Source: Devosia pacifica (GTDB lineage: Bacteria > Pseudomonadota > Alphaproteobacteria > Rhizobiales > Devosiaceae). From it: 64,000 nucleotides of DNA. The notes beneath the pieces were generated by a model. It was not told the origin of the DNA, did not search any database, and saw only the letters and a program-made list of their open reading frames with translations. The stretch lies in contig NZ_BMZE01000004.1 in NCBI RefSeq assembly GCF_014652635.1, positions 124,001-188,000 of the forward strand, read 5' to 3'. Shown piece after piece: positions 49,788 to 57,666 of this stretch (the first letter of the stretch is position 1; every line of letters begins with the position of its first letter). The translations under genes and the position numbers were made by a program.

Positions 49788-50228
49788 ATGGCCTATGCGC
49801 TCGACACACCAAGCATTCATTCCCTGAAATCCGAAGCACGCGCGATGCGTGAAGCCGCGTCCGGCAAGGGGCAGCAGATAAGCCACGCTGCCGCGCTCGA
49901 GAGTGTAGCGCGTTCCCACGGCTATCGTGACTGGAACACCGCGCGGGCTCGTCTGCCGGAGCGTGTCGGTGTCCCGTTCGACGTTGGCGGAAGGGTGCGC
50001 GGCACCTATCTCGGCCAGAAGTTCGAGGGCCTCGTGATCGGCGTGCAGATGCTGGCCGACATGCAGCACTATCAGGTGACCGTGAAGTTCGACCAGCCGG
50101 TGGACGTTGTGACCTCGAAGCTGTTCTCTGCCTTTCGGCATCGGGTGACAGCGACCGTCGACACTAGCGGCGTCTCGCCCGCCCGCACCAGCGACGGGCA
50201 ACCGCATATGCGCGTCACGCGGGCATGA
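49788..50228 (+). CDS. Glyoxalase superfamily small protein
   Basis: A 146-aa protein common in Rhizobiales. N-terminal part SIHSLKSEARAMREA...ISHAAALESVARSHGYRDWNT is the Glyoxalase_8-type helical domain; the C-terminal half (VGGRVRGTYLGQKFEGLVIGVQ) is a small beta-rich domain ending in a TSDGQPHMRV motif. Exact function unknown; a glyoxalase reaction is not supported since the usual metal ligands are not evident. Strong terminator downstream. Confidence 0.78.
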   Translation: MAYALDTPSIHSLKSEARAMREAASGKGQQISHAAALESVARSHGYRDWNTARARLPERVGVPFDVGGRVRGTYLGQKFEGLVIGVQMLADMQHYQVTVKFDQPVDVVTSKLFSAFRHRVTATVDTSGVSPARTSDGQPHMRVTRA

Positions 50229-50235
50229 TGATCGG

Positions 50236-50270
50236 GCCGGCGACAGTCAGAACTGTCGCCGGCTTGCCTT
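50236..50270 (+). terminator. Strong hairpin terminator after the glyoxalase-like gene
   Basis: Perfect 12-bp stem GCCGGCGACAGT/ACTGTCGCCGGC with loop CAGA, 8 bases past the stop codon, followed by TTGCCTTTC. Confidence 0.8.
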
Positions 50271-50327
50271 TCATCGGTAAATGCCGATAGGGTCCGGGAC
50301 ATTGCGAGACCAACAACTGGATCGATC

Positions 50328-51035
50328 ATGACCTCCCAGACCCTTCCCATCGAGCTTTATTTCTTCCCGACGCCTAACGGGCACAAGATCTCGATCATGC
50401 TCGAGGAGCTCGGGCTGCCGTACAACGTCCACATCATTCACATCGGCAAGGGCGACCAGTTCCAGCCGGAATTCTTGAAGATCTCGCCCAACAACAAGAT
50501 CCCCGCGATCGTCGATCCGGAAGGCCCGGGCGGCGAGCCGATCTCGGTCTTCGAGTCCGCCGCCATCCTCAAATATCTCGCCCAGAAGTTCGGCAAGTTC
50601 TATCCCACCGATACCCGCAAGCAGGTCGAGGTCGATGAGTGGCTGTCGTGGCAGATGGCCAGCTTCGGCCCTATGCTCGGCCAGAACCATCACTTCGCCA
50701 TCTATGCGCCGGAAAAGATCGAGTACGCCATCAACCGCTATCGCGATGAGACGCATCGGCTCTATGGCGTTCTCAACAAGAAGCTCGAAGGGCGCGATTA
50801 CATCACCGGCGAATTCAGCATCGCCGATATCGCCTGCATCGGCTGGGCCCGTGGTTGGGAACGTCAGGGCATGGACCTCAACGAATTCCCCAATGTCGGC
50901 GCCTGGATCGAGCGGATGAGCAACCGCCCCGGCACCAAGAAGGGCCTTGAGGTTGACCTCGAAAGCGGCAGCCGCATGGACCTCAGCCAGGACAAGGACG
51001 CGCAGTCGGTTTTGTTCAATCAGCGCGCGCGCTGA
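50328..51035 (+). CDS. Glutathione S-transferase family protein, nu-class-like (YfcG/YghU)
   Basis: A 235-aa cytosolic protein. The thioredoxin-like N-terminal domain begins ELYFFPTPNGHKISIMLEE; the PTPNGHK segment carries the Thr/Asn residues that replace the usual catalytic Tyr/Ser in nu-class enzymes. Glutathione-site motifs NKIPAI (cis-Pro) and FESAAIL follow, then the helical domain. Nu-class enzymes have disulfide-bond reductase and peroxidase activity. Single gene ending in a hairpin shared with the convergent DUF2147 gene. Confidence 0.9.
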   Translation: MTSQTLPIELYFFPTPNGHKISIMLEELGLPYNVHIIHIGKGDQFQPEFLKISPNNKIPAIVDPEGPGGEPISVFESAAILKYLAQKFGKFYPTDTRKQVEVDEWLSWQMASFGPMLGQNHHFAIYAPEKIEYAINRYRDETHRLYGVLNKKLEGRDYITGEFSIADIACIGWARGWERQGMDLNEFPNVGAWIERMSNRPGTKKGLEVDLESGSRMDLSQDKDAQSVLFNQRAR

Positions 51036-51040
51036 TTGAG

Positions 51041-51075
51041 GGCAGGGGCAACACGATTATTGTTGCCCCTCTGCC
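51041..51075. terminator. Bidirectional terminator between GST and DUF2147 genes
   Basis: GGGGCAACA/TGTTGCCCC stem (9 bp, extendable with a bulge to GGC/GCC) with a 7-base loop. The right arm lies inside the DUF2147 coding sequence and encodes its last residues. Confidence 0.7.
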
Positions 51076-51554
51076 TCTTCCACGCGCTCCCACGCCTCAC
51101 CGCGGCAGATGACATTGAACATCACGCAGCCATTGAGCCGGAGCGCGTCGGGGCCGAGCACTTCTAGGTATCCCGAGTAGGTCTTGCCGTCCTCGGGATT
51201 ATAAATCTCGCCATCGTAGATATGCGCCTCATCGGTCGGCGCGACAGTGAGGATCTGCAGCCCGAGGATTGGCCGGTTGCGCAGGCCGGGGTCCTCGTTG
51301 TTCATATCCGTCATCGCATCGAGCGGAATGTCCTGCGCCGCCTGTCCCTCGGGCGTTGCGAGAATGTGGTCCGGGATCACGATCTTGCTGATTTCGCCGC
51401 AATAGCCCTCCGGGCAGGCGGAAATGGTGATGTGTGCATCAAGCTGTGTGCGCCACGTGCCCTCGACCGGCGCTTGCGCTGCCGCCTCGGCGGCAAAGCT
51501 CCCCATGGTCAGGGCGGCGACTGTAGAAAAATGGCGGACAGGACTCAAACGCAT
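51057..51554 (-). CDS. DUF2147 domain-containing secreted protein
   Basis: A 165-aa protein with a signal peptide (MRLSPVRHFSTVAALTMGSFAAEAAAQ trimmed near residue 27), followed by the DUF2147 beta domain (VEGTWRTQLDAHITISACPEGYCGEI; GEIYNPEDGKTYSGYLEV). Start ATG 51554 has GGGAG 8 bases upstream; the longer frame has no signal. Function unknown, likely periplasmic. Confidence 0.82.
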   Translation of the reverse strand: MRLSPVRHFSTVAALTMGSFAAEAAAQAPVEGTWRTQLDAHITISACPEGYCGEISKIVIPDHILATPEGQAAQDIPLDAMTDMNNEDPGLRNRPILGLQILTVAPTDEAHIYDGEIYNPEDGKTYSGYLEVLGPDALRLNGCVMFNVICRGEAWERVEEAEGQQ

Positions 51555-51696
51555 GCGACAACTCCCGGTGCGTTGATGAAACCCAAATCGGCGACGCGTC
51601 CGACTTTGCAAAACTATCCGCAAATCATGACATCGCAAGCAAACTTGAGGAACTTCGAATAAACCGCGCACAAAGCGGCAGAAAAGCCACGACCAC

Positions 51697-52467
51697 TTAG
51701 TCGATTTCGATCCACGCTGGCACGTGGTCACTCGCGCCTGGCTCGCCGCGCACCGATCGATCGATACCGCCGCGCCGCAACCGGCCCGCGACAGACTCGC
51801 TTAGCAGTAAATGGTCGAGCCTTAGCCCGGCATTGCGCGGCCAGCGGTCGCGCTTGTAGTCCCAGAACGTAAAGATCGTCTCGTCCGGAAACAGCGTCCG
51901 CAGCGCGTCGGTCCAGCCCTGCTGCAGCAAGCGCTGGTAGAGCGCGCGGCTTTCGGGCTGCACCAGCGCGTTGTCCTTGAAGGATTTGGTCTCGTAGATG
52001 TCGCGCGGTTCCGGCACGATGTTGTAGTCGCCCGCGAGAATGATCGGCAGGTCCTCCTGCCATAGCGCCTCGGCGTGCGCGAGCAGCCGCTCGGTCCAAT
52101 CCAGCTTGTAGGAAAATTTCGGACCGGGGCAGGGGTTTCCGTTCGGCGCATAAAGGCACCCGATCAACACCCCCTCGACCGCCGCCTCTATGTAGCGCGC
52201 CTGCGTGTCGCTCGGGTCTCCCGGCAGGCTCTGGCGTGTCAGTACTGGCTTTGATCCGCGCGAGAGGATCGCAACTCCACTCCACTGTGGTTGCCCCGCC
52301 CACACCGCCTCGTAGCCGGCATCGCGCAGAGCTGTTGCCGGAAACTGCCGGTCTGTAGCCTTCAACTCTTGCAGGCACACCACGTCTGGCGCCGCATCTG
52401 CCAGCCACGCCATCAGATTGGACAGCCTGCGGTTGATGCCGTTGATGTTGAACGTTGCGATCTTCAC
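51697..52467 (-). CDS. xth: Exodeoxyribonuclease III
   Basis: Metal-dependent AP endonuclease and 3'-5' exonuclease of the Xth family. N7 in TFNINGINRR, E34 in CLQELKA, GDYNIVPEPRDIYE and the D247-H248 pair in SDHVPAW form the active site. 256 aa. Its GTG start overlaps the stop of the upstream hydrolase gene by four bases (GTGA). It is the last gene of the ligD-ku run, so its product can process 3' ends at breaks repaired by NHEJ. Confidence 0.94.
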   Translation of the reverse strand: MKIATFNINGINRRLSNLMAWLADAAPDVVCLQELKATDRQFPATALRDAGYEAVWAGQPQWSGVAILSRGSKPVLTRQSLPGDPSDTQARYIEAAVEGVLIGCLYAPNGNPCPGPKFSYKLDWTERLLAHAEALWQEDLPIILAGDYNIVPEPRDIYETKSFKDNALVQPESRALYQRLLQQGWTDALRTLFPDETIFTFWDYKRDRWPRNAGLRLDHLLLSESVAGRLRRGGIDRSVRGEPGASDHVPAWIEID

Positions 52468-53108
52468 GCGCCGAGACGGCGGCTCCAGTCCGCAACAGTC
52501 TCGCCGAGGCGGCGCATGTGATCGGCCGCGGTGAAGCCGGAAACCGACTTGCGCGGCTTCAGATCATGATCGCCATCCTCAAACCAAGAGATCTCGATCG
52601 AGGAGGACAGCGTGTACCCCACGACTTCCTCGTGCGAGCCGAAGATGTCGCGCGTGCCCTGACAGATCAGCGCCGGCGTCTGCATCTCTTCGAGATGTGC
52701 CGTCCGCAACTGCTCCGGCTTGCCCGGCGGATGGAACGGGTAGCCAAGGCATACCAGGCCCGCAATCCGCCCTGCCGACAGCGCTTCGTCGGCGATCATG
52801 CTGGCGACGCGCCCACCCATCGACTTGCCGCCAATCAGCAACGGGCCGTTCGTCGGGCCCAGGTTTTCGATTGCCAGCACATACTCAGATTGCAGCTTTT
52901 CGGCTTTTGGCGGTGGCTTGCGCTGCCCGTCGGTTCTGCGCGCCGCCATGTAGCCGAACTCGAACCGCGCCACACGAATATCGTGTCCGGCAATCGATTG
53001 CGCCGCCGCCGCCATCGATGCCGAGTCCATTCCGGCGCCCGCTCCATGCGCCAGCAGCAGGGTGATGCGCGCGGCCTCCGGCCCGTCGAAGAGAAAGTCG
53101 GTGCTCAT
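52464..53108 (-). CDS. Alpha/beta family hydrolase (KANL3/Tex30-like)
   Basis: A 214-aa protein of the small alpha/beta hydrolase group related to KANL3/Tex30. The nucleophile elbow is GGKSMGGR with S96; acid and histidine candidates are D in CQGTRDIFG and H in DGDHDLKPRK. Substrate unknown. ATG 53108 overlaps the upstream TPR gene's stop by four bases; its own stop overlaps xth. Part of the NHEJ operon by position, but its role there is not obvious. Confidence 0.82.
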   Translation of the reverse strand: MSTDFLFDGPEAARITLLLAHGAGAGMDSASMAAAAQSIAGHDIRVARFEFGYMAARRTDGQRKPPPKAEKLQSEYVLAIENLGPTNGPLLIGGKSMGGRVASMIADEALSAGRIAGLVCLGYPFHPPGKPEQLRTAHLEEMQTPALICQGTRDIFGSHEEVVGYTLSSSIEISWFEDGDHDLKPRKSVSGFTAADHMRRLGETVADWSRRLGA

Positions 53109-54184
53109 CCGGTGCGGCTTCGGTTCTGTGCTGCAATGGCAATTCCGGCGCGTGCCTTGCGGGCCCAGTCCGAGCGCGGATCGAGCTCGAGATAGCGCCG
53201 CCATCCAGCAGCCGCCTCGTCCATCCGCCCCATCTCGTAGTTCAACGCTGCAATATTATAAACCGCATCTGCATAACCGGCATCTATCTCGACGGCGCGA
53301 AGAAGGTGATCATGCGCGGCTGAAAGCCGGCCGAGTTCGCGAAGCACATTGCCGCAGTTGAACCAGGCCTCGACCATCAGGGGATCACGCTTGATCGCGG
53401 TGATATAGGCGGTCACGGCGTCCTCATACTGTCCGAGTTCGCGCCGGCAATTGCCTTCATTGAATGGTGCCGTGGCATCTGCGGGGTCGGTTGCCGAACA
53501 ATGCGCGTAAAGCGTTGCCGCCTCCGCAAACATGCCCTCCGCTTCCGCCGTTTCGGCATGGGCAAAATAGTCTTCGGCGGCATCGTCCTGCTGGGGCAGG
53601 GGCAGCAATCGTTGCCCATCGAGTTCTGCGAGTGAATGCGCATCCTGCGCCAGGATGCGCTCCCCATGCGTCTCCAGCGTCAACGCTGTTAAGGAGCCGA
53701 CCGGACCGATGGAATGCACAGCGCGCGCGATGCTGTACCAGTCGGCGCCATTATGAATCAGCCCGGCATACTTGCGCGCCAGGATGGCGTCACGGAACGA
53801 GAACGGCTCTGCGTGATGCTCGAAAGCGTCGAACAGCGCCAACATGTCGAGCGTGCGCTCTGGAAGGCCGGATTGCTCAACAAGCGCGTCGCGCCCGATC
53901 GCACCAGGGGCCGAGACATCAAGCGCACCGAGCAGCCGCATCAATCCGCTTTCGCTGATCCGCGTTGCAACAGTGTCGTTCGCGGCATCAACTCGATGCT
54001 CTATCTCGTCAGCGGAATGGCGCAGCAATAGGCTGCGGCAAAACACTGCGATGGTCGTGCCGCGCGGCAAGCCGCGGTGAAGCCTGCCTCCGCGATCAGC
54101 CGCTCGCCTCGCAGCGGCCCGCAACGGAAAGGCCTTGAGCGCTCCGATCACGCCAATGCTGCTGCCCGCCAGCGCTGCGGTCAT
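53105..54184 (-). CDS. BRCT-like and TPR domain protein in NHEJ operon
   Basis: A 359-aa protein I read as three parts. Residues ~4-88 look BRCT-like: LAGSSIGVIGALKAFPLRAA, the GG turn at 32-33 (RGGRLHRGLP), T43/T44 before AVFCR, and ISESGLMRLLG at the end match the BRCT order of strands and helices. Residues ~96-165 form a helical domain with the SFRDAILARKYAGLI segment resembling MerR-type helices. Residues ~205-350 hold at least three TPRs (AEAATLYAHCSATDP; EAWFNCGNVLRELGR; ADAVYNIAALNYEMGR). The ATG directly follows the ku stop (TAGATG), with AGAAGG inside the ku end. Function unknown; a DNA-repair scaffold is inferred from context. Confidence 0.8.
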   Translation of the reverse strand: MTAALAGSSIGVIGALKAFPLRAAARRAADRGGRLHRGLPRGTTIAVFCRSLLLRHSADEIEHRVDAANDTVATRISESGLMRLLGALDVSAPGAIGRDALVEQSGLPERTLDMLALFDAFEHHAEPFSFRDAILARKYAGLIHNGADWYSIARAVHSIGPVGSLTALTLETHGERILAQDAHSLAELDGQRLLPLPQQDDAAEDYFAHAETAEAEGMFAEAATLYAHCSATDPADATAPFNEGNCRRELGQYEDAVTAYITAIKRDPLMVEAWFNCGNVLRELGRLSAAHDHLLRAVEIDAGYADAVYNIAALNYEMGRMDEAAAGWRRYLELDPRSDWARKARAGIAIAAQNRSRTG

Positions 54185-55117
54185 CTACGCCTTCTTTCTC
54201 GGCGCCGCCCGAGGTTTCTTTGTCTTGCTCGCGTCGAGCGCGGCCTTCAGCGATGTCTTCGCCTCGGACTCCGGCTTTTCTGCAGCAGGCTTTCTTGTAG
54301 AGGATTTGCCGCCTGCCGTCTTCGCCTTGCTGCGCGCTGCCGGCTTGGCGTCGCCGAGGCTGGCTTTAAGGGCGTCCATCAGGTTCACCACATTGCCGCG
54401 CTCCGGCGCGGCAGCCACGATCGGCTTGTGACCCTTCAGTTTTTCCTTGATCATCTCCATCAGCGCGACCTCATAGCGGTCTTCATACGCCTTCGGGTCA
54501 AAGCGCGTGCTCTTCTGCTCGATCAGCTTCTCAGCCAGTTCCAGCATTTCGGGCTCCGGTTTGCCGTCCGGAATGTCGCCGAAGTATTCTGCTGTCCCGC
54601 GCACCTCGCTCGGATTGCGCAGCGTGGTGATGAACATGCCATTGTCTTTGGCGCCGATCGTCACCACCCGCTCGCGGCTCGAAAGCACCAGCCGCGCAAT
54701 CGCCACCTTGCCGCTCTGGCGCATCGCCTCGCGCAGCACGATGAAGGTTTCTTCTGCCATGGCGCCATCTGGCGCGAGGTAATAGGGCGCATCCTGATAG
54801 AGTGCGTCGATCTCCTCACCATCGACAAACGCTTCAATGTTCAGCGTGTGATTGGATTCGATCCGCACAGCCTCGAGGTCTTCCTCCTCGATGATCACGT
54901 ATTGCTTGGGCTCATACTCATAGCCCTTCACCAGATCACTGCGCTCGACAAGCCCCAGCTCGGGATCGACGGGCTTCATGTTGATGCGGTTATGCGTGTC
55001 CTTGTGAAGTTGGTTGAATCGGATGCGATCAGTCGAACTGGTCGCCGGATACATCTTCACCGCACACGATACGAGACTCAGACGCAGGTGACCCTTCCAG
55101 CTGGCTCTTGCCGCCAT
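54185..55117 (-). CDS. ku: Non-homologous end joining protein Ku
   Basis: Bacterial Ku homodimer ring that binds double-strand ends and recruits LigD. 310 aa: the Ku beta-barrel (WKGHLRLSLVSCAVKMYPAT; FNQLHKDTHNRINMKPV; EDLEAVRIESNHTLNIEAFV) and a C-terminal Lys/Ala/Ser-rich tail (ARSKAKTAGGKSSTRKPA) expected to contact DNA or LigD. GGAGG is upstream of ATG 55117. Lies 40 bases after ligD and directly before the BRCT-like/TPR gene. Confidence 0.97.
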   Translation of the reverse strand: MAARASWKGHLRLSLVSCAVKMYPATSSTDRIRFNQLHKDTHNRINMKPVDPELGLVERSDLVKGYEYEPKQYVIIEEEDLEAVRIESNHTLNIEAFVDGEEIDALYQDAPYYLAPDGAMAEETFIVLREAMRQSGKVAIARLVLSSRERVVTIGAKDNGMFITTLRNPSEVRGTAEYFGDIPDGKPEPEMLELAEKLIEQKSTRFDPKAYEDRYEVALMEMIKEKLKGHKPIVAAAPERGNVVNLMDALKASLGDAKPAARSKAKTAGGKSSTRKPAAEKPESEAKTSLKAALDASKTKKPRAAPRKKA

Positions 55118-55157
55118 GGCCGCCTCCTACTCACAAACGCTACACAAACGAAGTCGA

Positions 55158-57599
55158 TCATGCCGGCAGGTCTCGTTCCGACTGGTTAATGTCGGCCCAC
55201 GGGTCGCCTGCACTGGTTAATAAACTCGGAAGACTAGAGTAATTGAGGTCCTCGGGAGAGTCGATAGACTCCAGAACCTGCCAATCTACTGGTGTCGATG
55301 CCGGCAGGTGAGGACGTGCTCGTAGCGAATACGCAGCCACCGCCGTCGCGCTGCGGGCGTTGCGATGGTAGTCGATGAAAATGCGGCGCTTGCGGTTGCT
55401 GGCGCCCATCGTTGTCACGAACGTATCGGGCCCCGTCGCTGCCAGCGCTTCGGCCAGACGCGCGCTTGCGGCATGGGCCTGCTTCCAGCCTATCGTTGTC
55501 CTGATCGGCACGACGATGTGAACACCCTTTCCCCCGGATGTCTTGACGAATGGCACGAGCCCGATCGCTTGCAACTCGGCGCGCAGATGCACCGCAGCAT
55601 CAACGATTTCGCGCCAGGCAATCCCTTCACCCGGATCGAGATCGAATATGATCCGGTCGGGCGTATCGATGTGCTCGAGCCGCGTGCCCCAGCTGTGAAA
55701 CTCAATGGTGCCGAACTGCGCCAATGCCAAGTAGGCATTGGTGTCGGTCACAGCGATATAGGTCTGCTTTTCGTTGTCAGAGTTCGCCGTCTCGATACTG
55801 GTCAGACTGGTCGGCATGCCGGTGAACGGGTGGCGCTGGAAAAAGCAGTCTGCAGTCTTGCCCGTCGGGCATCGGAACAGCGAAACCGGTCGCCCCAGCA
55901 GGTGCGGCAGCATGAATTCCCCGACCGCTGCGTAGTAAACGGCGATATCGAGCTTGGTCGGCCCATTCCGCCCGAACAGCCGGCGTGTAGGATTGGTCAC
56001 CCATATGCCGGCCAGGTCCGCATCGCTGATCAGGCGCTGGCGCGGAGCCGTGTCCGTCACCGGCATGCTGGCCTCCCGGAGCCCCTTGAAAACCGCGTGC
56101 CGCAGCAGGCCTTCAGAGGTTATGGCGGTGTACTGCACGCGTGCCGTCAGCGTCGGTCGCACGCCAATGGTGTCTTTCGGTGACCCCTCGATGCGGTCCT
56201 CGATCTCGAGTGCTTCAAGCCGGTCCAGCAGATCCTTCATCGTGGAGCTATCGAACCCGGTACCGACTTTCCCGCGATAAATCAGTTCATCCTCATGCCA
56301 TTCGGCCACCACCAGGGCGCCGATGCCGCCTGCAGCAGCGGAGACGGTGTAGCCCGCAATCACGAAGTCGCCGGTCTGTGGCGCCTTGATTTTCAGCCAC
56401 GAGGCGCTTCGTCGGGCGGAATATTTGCTGTCTGCCCGCTTCGACACGATACCCTCGAGCCCGAGCGCCGCTGCCCGGTCAAAGAGCTCCTCGCCGTCGC
56501 CCTCGACATGATCGCTGTACTGCAGCGGCGAAGTGCTGCTGTTCTTCGTCGCCAGAAGGCGCGAGAGCAGGTCTTTGCGCTTTATCAGCGGCACTGCGCG
56601 CAAATCCCACCCGTCGAGGTGAAGAAGGTCGAAGCCGTAGAACACCAGATTTCGCGGGCGGGGCGTCGAGAGCGCCTCCTGCAACAGGCCAAACCGGCTG
56701 ATCCCCTTACTGTCGAGCACAACGATCTCGCCATCGATCAGTGCGTCGCGGCAATTGAGAGCGGCGAACGCGTCCGGCAGATCGCCATAACGCCGTGTCC
56801 AGTCGAGCCCGCCCCGGGTAATCAGTTTGACCGTGTCACTCTCGATCCGGGCCAGCGTCCGATATCCGTCGAGCTTGATTTCGTGCAGCCATGGGGTGGT
56901 GGCGCTCGATTGCGGTGGCTCTGCTGCAGCGACCGCCAGTTGCGGCGAGAGCTTGTCGGGTAGCGGCGCCTTCACCGCACCAGCCAGTTTGCCGGGCTGC
57001 AGCCTGCGTGGTTTGCGCACTGTCTGTGCTGGCTGCGCCAACAGGTCTTCTATCCGCTTGCCGGATTTGACGCTTTCCGGACGCTCGCTGAGAATATCGC
57101 TGCCGGGCCGCATTGCCTGGTCGTGTTCCTTGAACAGCAGCCAGTTATCCTGCCGCTCGTCCTTGGCGCGCTTTTTCAGTCGCGTCAGCATCCAGCCGCC
57201 GGACAGCTTGTCTCCCGCCAGCCTGAACTTGAAGGCGCCTTTGTCGATATCCGTCTGCGCGTCACCCATCGGCGCCCACGTGCCGGTATCCCACACGATC
57301 ATCGGCCCGCCGCCATATTCACCTTCGGGAATAACCCCTTCGAAGTCGATATAGTCTATCGGGTGGTCTTCCGTAGCCACCGCCAGCCGCTTGTCCGCAG
57401 GGTCGAGCGATGGCCCTTTGGGGACGGCCCAGCTCTTGAGAACACCGTCCAGCTCAAGCCGCAGATCGTAATGGTCGGCCGTCGCATGGTGCTTGTGAAC
57501 GACATACCGCGATCCTCCCGACGCGCGCGTGCCGAATGGCTCGCTCGTCCGCGAGAAATCTCTCTTGCCGCGATAGTCCTTCAGCCGCTCCGCTGCCAT
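55158..57599 (-). CDS. ligD: ATP-dependent DNA ligase LigD
   Basis: Multifunctional NHEJ enzyme of 813 aa in the order phosphoesterase-ligase-polymerase. Phosphoesterase (~30-180): VVHKHHATADHYDLRLE with its H and D metal ligands and HPIDYIDFEGVIPEG. Ligase (~215-520): catalytic K242 in HEIKLDGYR, with VSKRADSKY and the C-terminal OB domain. Polymerase/primase (~530-800): D653 and D655 in IIFDLDPGEG, then VKTSGGKGVHIVVP. All key residues are intact. No Shine-Dalgarno is seen before ATG 57599; TATTGT lies 6 bases upstream, so the mRNA may be leaderless. Confidence 0.96.
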   Translation of the reverse strand: MAAERLKDYRGKRDFSRTSEPFGTRASGGSRYVVHKHHATADHYDLRLELDGVLKSWAVPKGPSLDPADKRLAVATEDHPIDYIDFEGVIPEGEYGGGPMIVWDTGTWAPMGDAQTDIDKGAFKFRLAGDKLSGGWMLTRLKKRAKDERQDNWLLFKEHDQAMRPGSDILSERPESVKSGKRIEDLLAQPAQTVRKPRRLQPGKLAGAVKAPLPDKLSPQLAVAAAEPPQSSATTPWLHEIKLDGYRTLARIESDTVKLITRGGLDWTRRYGDLPDAFAALNCRDALIDGEIVVLDSKGISRFGLLQEALSTPRPRNLVFYGFDLLHLDGWDLRAVPLIKRKDLLSRLLATKNSSTSPLQYSDHVEGDGEELFDRAAALGLEGIVSKRADSKYSARRSASWLKIKAPQTGDFVIAGYTVSAAAGGIGALVVAEWHEDELIYRGKVGTGFDSSTMKDLLDRLEALEIEDRIEGSPKDTIGVRPTLTARVQYTAITSEGLLRHAVFKGLREASMPVTDTAPRQRLISDADLAGIWVTNPTRRLFGRNGPTKLDIAVYYAAVGEFMLPHLLGRPVSLFRCPTGKTADCFFQRHPFTGMPTSLTSIETANSDNEKQTYIAVTDTNAYLALAQFGTIEFHSWGTRLEHIDTPDRIIFDLDPGEGIAWREIVDAAVHLRAELQAIGLVPFVKTSGGKGVHIVVPIRTTIGWKQAHAASARLAEALAATGPDTFVTTMGASNRKRRIFIDYHRNARSATAVAAYSLRARPHLPASTPVDWQVLESIDSPEDLNYSSLPSLLTSAGDPWADINQSERDLPA

Positions 57600-57666
57600 G
57601 ACACAACAATAGGCTGAAGGTCATGAAAGCTTGATTGAATTTTCTCGTGATGCGCGGTCGCCGGCT

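Noticed and set aside
57600-57666. Extracytoplasmic-stress (GGAAC-type) promoter before ligD
   Set aside because: Known to drive NHEJ genes in some rhizobia, but no GGAAC -35 is present here.
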